A stretch of DNA of 64,000 nucleotides, taken from positions 62,001 through 126,000 of the forward strand of contig CAWGGM010000010.1 of the NCBI GenBank assembly GCA_963822115.1, read 5' to 3'. Each line of letters begins with the position of its first letter. Position 1 is the stretch's first letter. The position numbers and the translations under genes were made by a program. Positions 54,469 through 64,000 of this stretch are shown here, piece by piece. Source of the stretch: CAWDXG01 sp963822115. Lineage in GTDB: Bacteria > Myxococcota_A > Polyangia > Polyangiales > Polyangiaceae. A model generated the notes under the pieces. It searched no databases. It was given only the letters and a program-made list of their open reading frames with translations, and was not told where the DNA came from.

Positions 54469-55805
54469 CGGCCGGACTTCTTCCGGCGTTCCCGCTCCAG
54501 CCACGCCCGGAAGGTGCTGCGCGCCACGCGTGCGGCGCGTGCGGCGGCGCTGATGTTGCCGCCGTACTGCTCGAGAAGCTCCAGCGCCTCTTCAGGTGAC
54601 ATCTGCACGGGCCGCGCCGATCGCGGCCTGGGCATTGCGCCTTCCACATGCCGCGCTTCGATGCTCTGGCTGTCGGCGGCGATGGCAGCGCGGTAAAGCA
54701 CACTCCCGAGCTCGCGTACGTTGCCCGGCCAGCTGTAGGCGACCAGCTTGGCAAGCGCGGCACTCGAAAGGCGCCGCGCGCCCACTTCGTCGCGATAGCG
54801 GGCAAGCAACGCCTCGGACAGCGCCGGGATGTCGCTCTTGCGTTGCCGGAGCGGTGGCAGGCGTACAACCAGCGTCGAAAGCCGTTGATACAGGTCCTGC
54901 CGGAACCGCCCGGCTTCGACGCACTCGACCAGCGACGCCCAGCTCGCCGACACGATGCGCGCATCGACACGCACCGGTGCGGTAGCGCCGATGGGGCGCA
55001 CGCACTTGTCCTCCACGACCCTGAGCAGTTTCACCTGAATGGCCGGCGACAGCTCCGCCACCTCGTCGAGGAACAGCGTGCCGCGGTGCGCTTGCTCGAA
55101 CGCGCCGCTACGCGCGGCAATAGCGCCGGTGAACGCCCCGCGACGGTGCCCGAACAGCTCCGCGTCCGCCAGCGACTCGGCCATGGCGCCCACGTTCAAC
55201 GGCACGTACGGCCCGCTCCGGCGACCGAGCCGATGGAGAGCTCTGGCGACCAGGTCCTTGCCGGTACCGGACTCGCCCTGCACCAGCACGGCGGCACCCT
55301 TGCGCGCGTACTTCCGGACTTCCTGCGCGACGCGCAGCATCGGTTGCGAGCTGCCAGCCATGTCGGGAAGCCCGCCGCCCTTCAGCGGCGCATCGCTCTC
55401 GGCGGGCCGCACGGCGACACTCGTTTGCCCGACAACGAAGTGACTGCCCTCCCCCGCCAACGTCGCCGAGCGCACACGCGCCGCACCCACGAATAATCCG
55501 TTGGTGGAATCGAGGTCTTCCACGACAATCCCGCGCTCAGTCGCGTGCACCGCGCAGTGCCGGGCACTCACGGCCCGGTCGTGCACTCTCACGTCCGCCG
55601 AGCGTCCGCTGCCGAGCGTGATTCGCTGTCCCGCGAGCAGCGACACGCAACGTGTGTCTTCTGGAGTTCCTACCTCCAGCACCCACGGGCCTCCGACCAG
55701 CTCCCAGCGGAGCTCGAGTGTCCGCTCCTCGGGCGGCGGCGTCGGGGCCGCAGGCCCGAAACTGTCGAAAGTGTCCCTATCTCCCCGGTCCAGCATGTCC
55801 GTCAT
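54465..55805 (-). CDS. FHA-domain sigma-54-dependent transcriptional activator
   Basis: From ATG 55805 the 446-residue activator has an FHA phosphothreonine-binding domain (about 45-130; ITLGSGRSADVRVHDRAVSA, DLDSTNGLFVG), a sigma-54 AAA+ domain (about 150-370; Walker A GESGTGKD, loop GAFTGA, Walker B LFLDEVAELS) and a Fis-type HTH (GGNISAAARAARVARSTFRA) at the C-terminus. Such proteins respond to Ser/Thr kinase signalling instead of a histidine kinase. The kinase at 41863-43194 is a possible but unproven partner. A longer frame to 55925 would add 40 Pro/Arg-rich residues and is less likely. Confidence 0.93.
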   Translation of the reverse strand: MTDMLDRGDRDTFDSFGPAAPTPPPEERTLELRWELVGGPWVLEVGTPEDTRCVSLLAGQRITLGSGRSADVRVHDRAVSARHCAVHATERGIVVEDLDSTNGLFVGAARVRSATLAGEGSHFVVGQTSVAVRPAESDAPLKGGGLPDMAGSSQPMLRVAQEVRKYARKGAAVLVQGESGTGKDLVARALHRLGRRSGPYVPLNVGAMAESLADAELFGHRRGAFTGAIAARSGAFEQAHRGTLFLDEVAELSPAIQVKLLRVVEDKCVRPIGATAPVRVDARIVSASWASLVECVEAGRFRQDLYQRLSTLVVRLPPLRQRKSDIPALSEALLARYRDEVGARRLSSAALAKLVAYSWPGNVRELGSVLYRAAIAADSQSIEARHVEGAMPRPRSARPVQMSPEEALELLEQYGGNISAAARAARVARSTFRAWLERERRKKSGR

Positions 55806-55984
55806 CGCTTGTGCTCCATCGGCCGGAGCGGGCCGCGGTTGCGCAGGACATCGATGGAATGCCGGTCCGGGCGCTTGGCCGGTCGCCGCGCGGGGCAGCG
55901 GGACACCCGCGCGCACCGCGGGCACCCATGGAAATGCCGCAGATAGGCTCCCCGTGCCCGGCAGCCAGTGCTAACAAGGCGCGC

Positions 55985-56818
55985 ATGCGTTCCCAGGCCA
56001 TCGTGCTTGCCGCGTTGGCGGCGCTCCTGCCCGTTCCGGCTCTCGCCCAACCCGCGCCAGCATCGCCCGGACCCGCCACCACCCAGGCGGGCAGCCACGG
56101 CGCGTCGGACACGGACGACGCCGAACAGGGCGGCAGCGACGACGATGATGCCTCGGCTTCGCCGGCCGCTCCCACCGGCAAGAAGGCCACACAAGAGGCG
56201 GCCGACGACAGCGCGGACAGCGACGAGGACGAGACGCCCGACGTGGGCAGCGTTCTGCCACTGATTCCCCCCGCCGTCGACACCCTCGGGGGCCACTTCG
56301 ACCTGTCGGGATCGGCGGGCGTCGCGGTTCCGTTCGGCGAGCTACAGCAGAACACGTCGGTGTCCAGCAAGATGGGCGTCGGCTGGGGCTTCGGCGCGGA
56401 GCTGGGTTACGGCGTCAGCCGCAGCGTCGTTGTCGGAGTATGGGGACAGGCGCTCCGGCTCGGTAGCAGCAGCAGCTGCAGCGCGTGCTCGACCACCAGC
56501 CTGGCCATCGGTCCCTTCGTCCAGTACCACCTCGTGCAGGGGACGCGCTTCGACCCCTGGATGAGCGCAGGCCTCGGATTCCGCACGACGAAGATCACCG
56601 GCGCACCGCAGGGCGACCTGTCCTACTCGGGACTGGAGTGGCTGCGGCTCCGCGTAGGCGGAGACTGGTACGCCTTCAGCAAGTTCGGATTCGGCCCGTT
56701 CCTCGAGCTCGACGCCGGTCACTATCTCAGCACGCCTTCGCAGATCACCGGCGGCGCGAGTGCACACCTCGCCTTCACTGCCGGCCTCAGGCTCATCGTC
56801 GATCTGCCCGGCAAGTAG
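55985..56818 (+). CDS. Outer membrane beta-barrel protein
   Basis: The 277-residue product from ATG 55985 has a signal peptide (about 1-22, ending ALAQPA), an Ala/Asp/Glu-rich linker to about residue 95, and eight or so amphipathic strands such as GGHFDLSGSAGVAVPFGELQ, WGFGAELGYGVSRSVVVGVW and LAFTAGLRLIVDLP at the C-terminus, as in OmpA/OmpW-like small barrels. Two Cys in SSCSACST are unusual in a barrel loop. The frame opens at 55652 but the earlier part is a shadow of the divergent activator gene. Confidence 0.7.
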   Translation: MRSQAIVLAALAALLPVPALAQPAPASPGPATTQAGSHGASDTDDAEQGGSDDDDASASPAAPTGKKATQEAADDSADSDEDETPDVGSVLPLIPPAVDTLGGHFDLSGSAGVAVPFGELQQNTSVSSKMGVGWGFGAELGYGVSRSVVVGVWGQALRLGSSSSCSACSTTSLAIGPFVQYHLVQGTRFDPWMSAGLGFRTTKITGAPQGDLSYSGLEWLRLRVGGDWYAFSKFGFGPFLELDAGHYLSTPSQITGGASAHLAFTAGLRLIVDLPGK

Positions 56819-56859
56819 ACGCCGGACCGTCGACTTCGACGCGCGTCGGCTAGCTTGCG

Positions 56860-59800
56860 TTAGCCGATCGCGACGCCCAGCGCCTTGCGCAGCTGCGCGT
56901 AGTCCTCGCTCACGCTGAAGACCAGCAGCTCCTTCATCTTCTCGGCTGCCGACAGATCGCCCGGGAGCTGCGGCTCGGCGCTGATGATCTTCTTCGCGAT
57001 CTCCAGATCGGCCGACACGAGCAGACCCGCGCGACACGCGGTCAGCTCGGCCGCCTGGTTCCAGCGCTTGATGTTCGCCTTGGCGCCTTCCTCGATGAAG
57101 CGCTTCACGACCATGCGCAGGCCTTCCATCTGGACGGGCTGCATGTACTTGGCGAGCTCCTGCGCCGTCGCACGGATCTGCTTGGCCGTGTCCTGCGGCA
57201 TGGGCGTGCTCGGCGCCGCGATCATCACACCCGCGAAGAGCATGATGGTGAGCTCCACCTGGGTCGGGAATAGCGTCCGGATGTAGTGCTCACCCCGGTA
57301 CTGCGCGAGGTGCTTGCCGCAGATGAACGTCAGCTCCTGCGCCTGGAAACCGGTGAGGACCGTCTGTCCTGCGACCGAAGCCGGCGGAACCGCGGGCACC
57401 GCGACCACCGAGCCAGGCACGTCGTTGCGGACGTACAGCTCCGGCGACTGGATGCCCAGCACCTGCGCCGCCCACCCGAAAGTCTTGGCGAAGGTGACCG
57501 TGGAGTTGGCCGGATCCTGCTTGAAGCGCTTGTCGAGCACCGGCAGCTTGTTCTGGCCCTTCAGCTGCGCGATCTTCGCCTGCAGCGCTGCGGGAGCGAT
57601 CATCTCGAAGATCTTCGAGATGTACAGGTTCTCGTCCGGGTGGAACAGGTGCCGAGCCCACAGCTCGTTCGTGAGCCGGCCCTTCACCTGCAACATCCCA
57701 TCCGGCCTGTAGTCCTCGAAGAAGCGCTGCTCTTCCTCGTCCGTCTTCTTCATGAAGGCGATAGCCGATGCCTGCAGCCACGCCTCGTCATAGGCGTGCT
57801 TCTGCAGATACAGGCGATACAGCGCCCGATACGGGTCTACCTGCAGCGCGTCGTGCCCGAGGATTGCCCGCTGTTCGACGATCGCCTCGTCGTAGCGCTC
57901 GGTGTTCTCGTAGAGCTCCGCCAGGATCTGGTGCTCGAGCAGAGCTCCAGGCTTGGCATTCGCGGCCATCTTGAAAGCCTCGATGGCTTCTTCCGTCTGG
58001 CCGAGGCGGTCGCGATAGACGAGACCCAGCTGGTGCCACAGCGTGTGCTCGAGGTCATTGTTGCCCTTGCCGGCGATGCGGTGGAGCATCTTCCTGTAGG
58101 AACGCTCGAGCTGCTTCCAGTTCCTTTCCTGGGTAAGGATCTTGTTGATGCGCTCGAAGGCTTCCAGGTAGCCCGGATTGAGGTCCAACGCCTCGTTGAA
58201 CAGCTCCACGGCGCGATCCTTGTCCTCGAGCTTGTCGCGGAAGACCTGCGCCATCGTGAAGAAGTAGCGAGCCTTGAACTCCGGCTTCTCCTCGATGTCG
58301 GCAATGGCCTGCAGCGTGTCGACCATCTTCTGCCAGTCGGCTGCCGACTGGTAGAGCTGCAGCAGCTTGTGCAACAGCACGTGGTCCTCGGGCTTGAGGT
58401 CGAGCGCTTCTTCCAGCGCCTCGATCGCCTTGTTCGGGTTCTTCTCCTTTTCGCTCCAGATGTCCCCGATTTCATTGAGGATCTGGTAGCGCTCTTCGCC
58501 TTCGAAGACGCTGTCGAGGATCTGGCGCTTGTACGCGGCAACCTGCTTCCAGTCGTTGCCGTCGGTATAGATTTCCACCAGGGACTCGAGCGTCGGGCGG
58601 TGCTCGCTGTTGAGCGCCAGCGCCTTCTCGAAGTTGTTGATGGCCTGCTTCGCCTGTCCCTGCTCGTGCTTGATGCAGCCGAGCCGGTAGTAGACGTTGG
58701 TGCGTTCCTCGACGTCCTCCTCGCCCAGGGCGGTGAGAACCTTCTGGTAGTTCGTCAGCGCACTCGGCCAGTCCTTCAGCCGGAAAGCCACATCGGCAAT
58801 CCCGCGGATGGTCTCCTGATCGGTCAGGTCGAGTTGGTGCGCGGTCTGGTAGGCCTTCAGCGCCTGATCGTCCTTGCCGAGGGCCGCCTGCACCTTCGCC
58901 AGGAGCTTGTGGAGGGTGTGTTGCTCGTGCCGCTCGCGGTTCTTGCTCTTCTTGACGAGCATGTCGGCGAGCGGCTCCGCCTCCGGCCAGCGCTCCGCGC
59001 GGATGTACTCCTCGACGAGAGGCAGCGCGGCTTCTTCGCAGTCCTCGTCGCACTGCATTGCGAGCTCGTAGGCCTGAACGGCCAGCTCGTGCTCGTTGAG
59101 CATCTCGTCGCGCAGCTTGCCGAGCTCGACCAGCAGCTTCGCGCGGGCGCGCGGCGCCTGCGTGTTCATCTGCTCCTGCTCGAGGTAGCGCGCGGCGCGA
59201 TCCCAGTCCGCCTCGTCGATGGCGATGGTCCTGAGCGCTGCCAGCGACGGCAGATGCGCCGGATCCAGATCGAGCGCCATCTCGAACCGCTCCTGCGCCT
59301 GCATGCGGTCGCCGAGCTTCTCCTCGAGCGACTTGCCGATGCGGTAGTACATCTCCACGCGCTGGCCGCCGTCCGTGGTCAGGTCGGCGACCCGCGTCAT
59401 CGAGTCGATGGCCCGGGACGCGTCACCTTGCTTCTCGAACAGCTTGCTGAGCGCCTCGAGAGCGGCAATGTTCGCTTCGTCGAGATCGACGATGTTCTGG
59501 TAGGCGTCGATAGCGTGGTCGACGTCTCCGACCTCGTCGCTGTACACCTGCGCGATCTGCCCGTAGAGCTCGATCTTCGCCGCGTAGTCCGCCGCCTCGG
59601 CGATGTGCCTTTCGTAGGCGTTGGTGAGGTCCAGCCACTGCTTGAGCCGTCGATAGCAGCGCTGCAACGCGACGTAGGCCGGCTCGGAGCTGGGATCGAT
59701 CTCCAGCGCCTGTTCCAGGCGCTGCGCCGCGACATCCGGCTTGAGGAACTGCTCTTCCTGGATATTCGCCAGCTTGAGCAGGACATCGACGCGCTCGCGC

Positions 59801-62800
59801 TCGGTCTCGACCACGTCCAGCTGACGCTCGAGGACCTCGACCATGTCCGGCCAATCCTGTAGCGCCTCGTCGATCCGCTCCAGGCCGCGCAACGCAAACA
59901 GGTTGCCACCGTCGATGTCGAGCACCTCGCGGTACACCTTGCCGGCGCGCTCGAAATCGCCGATGGCCGTCTCGTACAGCCCGCCCATGCGGAGCTTGTG
60001 CTGTGCGATCTGGTCGCCGTCGGTCAGCGCCTGCACCTTGGAGCCGAGTATCTCCACGAGCTCGGCATGATTGCCCCGCTCGTCGTAGATGCGCTCGAGC
60101 GCTTCCAGAGCCGGCAGGAACAGCGAATCAACCTCCAGGGCACGCTTGTAGAACGTGATGCCCTGATCGGTCTGGCTCATGTGCTTGTCGAGCAACTCGC
60201 CCAGGTCGACCAGGATGGCCTTGCGATCCTCGTTCGCGACCGCAACGTCGAGCGCGCGGGTAAGCGTCTCGCCCATCTTCTGCCACTGCGCGCCCATGCG
60301 ATGGATCGCAGCCATCTGCCGCAGGACCTGGACGTTGTTCGGGTCCATCTGCATGATCTGCGCGTAGTACGGCTGCGCATATTCGGGATGGCCGAGGTCC
60401 TCGCCGTACCACTTGCCCAGACGCAGGCAGAGCTGGATCTTCTGGCGGTTGTCGGCCTGCTCCTGCAGCCAGGCGTTGGCCGTGTTGATGAGCTCGCCCC
60501 AGCGGCCCGTCGCCTGCGCCATGCGCTCGAGGTAGCGGACGGTCTCGTCATCCGCGAAGTCCTCGCTGAACGCATTCACCAGAGCGTCGAACGCCTGGTT
60601 CTTGTCATCGAGCTGCTCCTCGAAGACCTTGGCGATGCGCCTGAGCAGGTCGCTGCGCTCTTCTACCTCCTCGCGGGTGTCGAGGCGGTTGAGATACAGC
60701 TCGACGAGCGGCTCCCAACGCTCCGCCGCCGTGTGCAGACGTTCTAGAGCGTCGAACGCCTCCTGGTGCGTCGGATCGATCGTGAGGATCTTCTCGAACG
60801 CCGCGGTCGCCTGGTCGTAGTCGCTGACCTCCTTCTTCCACAGCGAGGTGACCTCGAGCAGCTCACGGATCTTCTCCTCGGGTTCCTCGAGCGCGTCGGC
60901 GCGCTGCATCTTGACGCCGATGACATCGACCCAGCGTTCCTCGGCGCGATAGAGCTTCTCCAGCTCCTGCATCGCCTCGAAATCGCCCGGGTCGACCTCG
61001 AGCAGATTCCGCCACGCGTCCGTAGCGTCGAACGGCTGCTCCAGCACCTCGCCGTACGTCTTGCCGAGCTCGCGGTAGACGCCAGTCAGCTCCTCGGGTT
61101 CGAGCAGCGCCGCGGCGCGATCGATCGTCGCGTGCAACGCGCTGACCAGCTCGTTCGGGTCCTGCCGCGTGCGCCAGATCTGGGCAACCGCGCGCAACGC
61201 CGCGATGTTCGAAAAATCGATATCGAGCACGCGCTGCCAGGTCTCGAGCGCTTCGTCGTCGCGTCCAAGCTGTTCGGAGAACAAGCGGGCGCGCCGGGTC
61301 AGGATGTTCACGCGATCGTCGTCGCTGTCGGCGATATCGAAGTGCCGCTCCAGCACGTCGGTGAGCTCTGCCCACTGACCCTGCCGCTGGTACAGATCCG
61401 CAAGGGCCCAGAGTGCTTCGGGGTCTTCGCCGCGGAGGTCCAGCACGCGCTTCCAGCCTTCGACGGCCTGCTCGACCTGACCCAGCCGCTCGGCGGCGAG
61501 GTGCGCCATCTTCGCGCGGATCTCGGCTTCCTGGACGTTGCCCACCGCGTTGTCCAGCTCGCGCTGGTAGACCGCGTTCAGCTCTTCCCAGCTCTCCTTC
61601 TGCTCGTAGATGCGTCCGAGCGCGAAGATCGCCTCCTCGTTCGCCGGCTCGAGCTCATCGAAGATCTTCCGGTACGCGCGGATCGCGTCATCGATCTGGC
61701 CAAGCTGCTCCTCGTAGACCTGGCCAAGCCGCGAGAACAGATCGACCTGGTCCCGCTCGTCTTCGGCCGTCGCAGCGCGCGCCTCGAGAACCCCTGCCAG
61801 CTCCGGCCACTGCTCGAGCGAGCTGTAGATCCGGTCCAGGTTCGCGAGGGCGTCCTCCTCCTGTGGCGCGACGGTGAGCACGTAGCGGTACGTCTCCTCC
61901 GCCTTGGCCACGTCGGCCAGCTCCTCCTCGAACACGCGGGCCAGTCGCTTGCCGATGACCGCCTGCGTTGCCGGCTCGATACCTTCGATCGACAGCACGT
62001 CGGCGTAGGCGTTCGCGAGCTGGTTCCAGCCGTCGTCGATCATGCCGGCGAGCCGCTCGATGTCGTCTCCGGTTCGCTCGTCGAGCGGCCGCTCCTTGAT
62101 CGCGCGAACGTAGACGCTGAACGCCAGCGCGGCGTCGAGCAGCCGTTCCTCCGCATCCTCGGCGATGCGGTAGTACATGTTGATGCGGTCGTCCGGATCC
62201 TCGGTGTGGATCAGCTGCGCTTCACGAACGCGAAGCAGCTTCTCCCACTCCGCCATGGACTGGTAGAGCGGCTCGAGGATGCTCGCGATCTCCAGCTGCT
62301 TCGTGCCGCTCTCGAACAAGCCTTCAAGCGCCATCAGCGTCTCGCCGTGCTCGGGAGCCGCGTTGATCACCTCGCGATAGGCCTCGATGGCCCGGTCCAG
62401 ATCGCCCAGGCGAAGCTGGTAGACCTGTCCGAGGCGGAACTTGAACTCGAGGATGTCGTCCGGGCTCTGACCGATCTCCGCCTCGCGGGCGAGCACGTCG
62501 GCCAGGTCGCTCCAGCGCTCGGCCTGGGAGAACAGTCGATCGAGCGCCCTCACCGCGCTCTGGTTCTCGGGATCCGCCTCCAGCACGCGCCGGTAGCGCG
62601 CCACCGCGCTATCGATGTCCTCGAGCTGCACTTCGTACACCTGCGCGACACGCAGACCGAGATCGACCAGCCGCTCGGGCTCCTCTGCGAGCTTGTCCAG
62701 CTCCTGGTCATAGAGCTGCGCCACCGCGGGCCAGCGCTCGATCATCATCGCGAGGCGCTCCAGGGACGCCAGCGACTCCTCGTTCTGGCTGTCGACGCTG

Positions 62801-64000
62801 ACCGCGCGCGCGTAGGTCTCGAACGCGCTGGCATGCTCGCCGAGGTTTTCCTCGTACAGACGCGCGATCCGGTGCAGCAGGTCCACGCTCGTGAACGGGT
62901 CGTCCGCGAAGCGGACCTCGACCTCGAGCACGCTGATCAGCCGCTGCCACTCGCCCATCGCGTCGTAGACGGGTTCCAGCACGCCGGCCGCTGCGAGCGG
63001 TGCGCGCTCGCCGTTCTTGATCCCTTCCAGGGCCGAGAGCGTCGGACCGTGGTCGGGCACGATGCCGAGGATGTCACGATACAGCTCGACCGCTCGCTCG
63101 ACGTCCTCGAGGTGCTTCTCGTACAGCTCCGCGATGCGGTACTGGTAGCTTACCGCTTCGTTCGGATCGGCCGTCAGCTCGGCCTCGTGCGTCAGCACGC
63201 TGAGCAGCTCCTGCCAGTTTTCCGCGGTCTGGTACAGCACATCCAGGCGGCCGAGCGCGGTGAGATCGTCGGGGTCCAGTTCCAGCACGCGCTGGTACGT
63301 ATCGATGGCGCGCGACACGTCGTGCAGCTCCCGCTCGTGCACCGCACCCACCTGGTAGAAGATGAGCTTCTTCTCCTCGGTGTCGATCACCAGGTCGGCC
63401 TTGCGCGAGTACACGCCCAGCAGCTCTTCCCAGCGCGAGAGGCCGAGATACAGGTTGATCAGCGCGTCGATGCTGCGCAGATCCTCCGGGTCGATCTCGA
63501 GAATCTTGAGATAGACACCGATGGCGTTTTCCTTGCGCTCGAGCAGCTCCTCCTCGAGGTTCGCCGCCTGGTACAGGGCGGACTTCTGCTCGTCGATGTC
63601 CTCGAGGATCTCTGCCTTGCGCTGCAGGATCAGCGACATGTCCGCGTAGCGCTCGGTGGACTGGAACAACGTCTGCAGTGACTCTGCGGCCGCCAGATTC
63701 GTCGGATCGGTGCTCAGAACCTTGCGATACAGCTCGATCGCACGCTCCACATCGCCCACGTCGCTCTCGAACACGCGCGCCGCAAACGTGTACAGCTGGC
63801 TGCCCAGCTCCGGGTCTTCCTGCTCGCCGGCAAGCCGCTCGAACACGGACGCCAGGTCGGGGAAGCGGCCGCTGGCACGAGCCAGCCGGTCGAGACCTTC
63901 CTGCGTCGACTCGTTGGCGGGGTCGACCGCCAGCGCGCGCGCGTAGGTGTCGAACGCGAGATTCACGTCGCCCGCCGCGTCCTCGTACAGCTCGGCGATC
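56860..64000 (-). CDS. Giant tetratricopeptide-repeat protein (5' end beyond the window)
   Basis: About 2380 residues are visible and the frame continues past base 64000 (IAELYEDAAGDVNLAF precedes the first possible GTG). Nearly all of it is TPR helices in a longer repeat of roughly 110 residues, each with segments like AVELYRDILGIVPDHGPTL and WQELLSVLTHEAELT. The last 300 residues are different: a globular, conserved-looking domain with FICGKHLAQYRGEHYIRTLF and a hydrophobic LTIMLFAGVMIAAP stretch. M. xanthus AgmK (GltI), part of the gliding complex, is a comparable giant TPR protein; this resemblance is in architecture only. No signal peptide can be judged. It is the largest gene here. Confidence 0.85.
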   Translation of the reverse strand, partial: IAELYEDAAGDVNLAFDTYARALAVDPANESTQEGLDRLARASGRFPDLASVFERLAGEQEDPELGSQLYTFAARVFESDVGDVERAIELYRKVLSTDPTNLAAAESLQTLFQSTERYADMSLILQRKAEILEDIDEQKSALYQAANLEEELLERKENAIGVYLKILEIDPEDLRSIDALINLYLGLSRWEELLGVYSRKADLVIDTEEKKLIFYQVGAVHERELHDVSRAIDTYQRVLELDPDDLTALGRLDVLYQTAENWQELLSVLTHEAELTADPNEAVSYQYRIAELYEKHLEDVERAVELYRDILGIVPDHGPTLSALEGIKNGERAPLAAAGVLEPVYDAMGEWQRLISVLEVEVRFADDPFTSVDLLHRIARLYEENLGEHASAFETYARAVSVDSQNEESLASLERLAMMIERWPAVAQLYDQELDKLAEEPERLVDLGLRVAQVYEVQLEDIDSAVARYRRVLEADPENQSAVRALDRLFSQAERWSDLADVLAREAEIGQSPDDILEFKFRLGQVYQLRLGDLDRAIEAYREVINAAPEHGETLMALEGLFESGTKQLEIASILEPLYQSMAEWEKLLRVREAQLIHTEDPDDRINMYYRIAEDAEERLLDAALAFSVYVRAIKERPLDERTGDDIERLAGMIDDGWNQLANAYADVLSIEGIEPATQAVIGKRLARVFEEELADVAKAEETYRYVLTVAPQEEDALANLDRIYSSLEQWPELAGVLEARAATAEDERDQVDLFSRLGQVYEEQLGQIDDAIRAYRKIFDELEPANEEAIFALGRIYEQKESWEELNAVYQRELDNAVGNVQEAEIRAKMAHLAAERLGQVEQAVEGWKRVLDLRGEDPEALWALADLYQRQGQWAELTDVLERHFDIADSDDDRVNILTRRARLFSEQLGRDDEALETWQRVLDIDFSNIAALRAVAQIWRTRQDPNELVSALHATIDRAAALLEPEELTGVYRELGKTYGEVLEQPFDATDAWRNLLEVDPGDFEAMQELEKLYRAEERWVDVIGVKMQRADALEEPEEKIRELLEVTSLWKKEVSDYDQATAAFEKILTIDPTHQEAFDALERLHTAAERWEPLVELYLNRLDTREEVEERSDLLRRIAKVFEEQLDDKNQAFDALVNAFSEDFADDETVRYLERMAQATGRWGELINTANAWLQEQADNRQKIQLCLRLGKWYGEDLGHPEYAQPYYAQIMQMDPNNVQVLRQMAAIHRMGAQWQKMGETLTRALDVAVANEDRKAILVDLGELLDKHMSQTDQGITFYKRALEVDSLFLPALEALERIYDERGNHAELVEILGSKVQALTDGDQIAQHKLRMGGLYETAIGDFERAGKVYREVLDIDGGNLFALRGLERIDEALQDWPDMVEVLERQLDVVETERERVDVLLKLANIQEEQFLKPDVAAQRLEQALEIDPSSEPAYVALQRCYRRLKQWLDLTNAYERHIAEAADYAAKIELYGQIAQVYSDEVGDVDHAIDAYQNIVDLDEANIAALEALSKLFEKQGDASRAIDSMTRVADLTTDGGQRVEMYYRIGKSLEEKLGDRMQAQERFEMALDLDPAHLPSLAALRTIAIDEADWDRAARYLEQEQMNTQAPRARAKLLVELGKLRDEMLNEHELAVQAYELAMQCDEDCEEAALPLVEEYIRAERWPEAEPLADMLVKKSKNRERHEQHTLHKLLAKVQAALGKDDQALKAYQTAHQLDLTDQETIRGIADVAFRLKDWPSALTNYQKVLTALGEEDVEERTNVYYRLGCIKHEQGQAKQAINNFEKALALNSEHRPTLESLVEIYTDGNDWKQVAAYKRQILDSVFEGEERYQILNEIGDIWSEKEKNPNKAIEALEEALDLKPEDHVLLHKLLQLYQSAADWQKMVDTLQAIADIEEKPEFKARYFFTMAQVFRDKLEDKDRAVELFNEALDLNPGYLEAFERINKILTQERNWKQLERSYRKMLHRIAGKGNNDLEHTLWHQLGLVYRDRLGQTEEAIEAFKMAANAKPGALLEHQILAELYENTERYDEAIVEQRAILGHDALQVDPYRALYRLYLQKHAYDEAWLQASAIAFMKKTDEEEQRFFEDYRPDGMLQVKGRLTNELWARHLFHPDENLYISKIFEMIAPAALQAKIAQLKGQNKLPVLDKRFKQDPANSTVTFAKTFGWAAQVLGIQSPELYVRNDVPGSVVAVPAVPPASVAGQTVLTGFQAQELTFICGKHLAQYRGEHYIRTLFPTQVELTIMLFAGVMIAAPSTPMPQDTAKQIRATAQELAKYMQPVQMEGLRMVVKRFIEEGAKANIKRWNQAAELTACRAGLLVSADLEIAKKIISAEPQLPGDLSAAEKMKELLVFSVSEDYAQLRKALGVAIG

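Overview
The window reads as one stretch of chromosome from a high-GC Gram-negative bacterium, most likely a myxobacterium (Myxococcota, Sorangium/Polyangia-like). Reasons: very high GC, secreted and low-complexity Ala/Pro/Lys-rich proteins, a Hanks-type Ser/Thr kinase, an FHA-linked sigma-54 activator, a PEGA/TPR protein, a zinc-ribbon/GYF/TM protein built like the gliding-motility protein GltJ (AgmX), and a giant TPR protein reminiscent of AgmK/GltI. Lineage and the gliding parallels are inference from architecture. I see no insertion sequence, integrase, phage gene, CRISPR array or rRNA.

Layout. 1-3.3 kb: 5' part of rpsP (minus), a small Nfu-type Fe-S domain protein, two exported proteins and methionine aminopeptidase. 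3.5-5.7 kb: a Lys/Arg/Glu-rich protein ending in a degenerate Fic domain. 5.7-14.1 kb, all minus: outer-membrane barrel protein, AMIN-like exported protein, LptD-like protein (frameshifted), a REC-GGDEF response regulator overlapping an NtrC-type response regulator, and a TolC-family channel, i.e. an envelope and signalling block. 14.5-19 kb: bactofilin, SRPBCC-domain protein, lipoproteins, a polytopic membrane protein and a possible 37-residue membrane peptide. 19-25 kb: glutamate synthase gltB-gltD. 25.2-28.7 kb: a repeat protein (frameshifted) followed by a PlsB-type acyltransferase and gpsA, which together make and acylate glycerol-3-phosphate. 28.8-33.4 kb: receiver-like protein, GltJ-like protein and a one-piece diadenylate cyclase CdaA-CdaR fusion. 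33.5-41.2 kb: L,D-transpeptidase, prolyl oligopeptidase, APC permease, PrkA kinase. 41.3-45.5 kb: lipoprotein, Ser/Thr kinase, C4 zinc-ribbon protein, a CAT-anticodon tRNA, and a formylglycine-generating-enzyme-family protein (frameshifted). 45.7-50.2 kb: uvrA, a DksA/TraR-family regulator, a Nudix hydrolase (frameshifted). 50.2-56.8 kb: AMIN-amidase, a repeat-rich TM protein, PEGA protein, FHA-sigma-54 activator, OM barrel protein. 56.9-64 kb: a giant TPR protein running off the right edge.

Three themes cross gene boundaries. First, at least nine genes carry a TANNNT box 6-11 bases before the start codon with no convincing Shine-Dalgarno sequence, suggesting leaderless transcription. Second, four genes are each split by a one-base slip in a short G/C run, which looks more like consensus error than true decay. 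Third, a short K-x-T-[IVM]-[IVL]-G motif recurs in two unrelated single-TM low-complexity proteins. The most unusual single genes are the degenerate-Fic fusion (3546-5699) and the CdaA-CdaR fusion (31963-33429).
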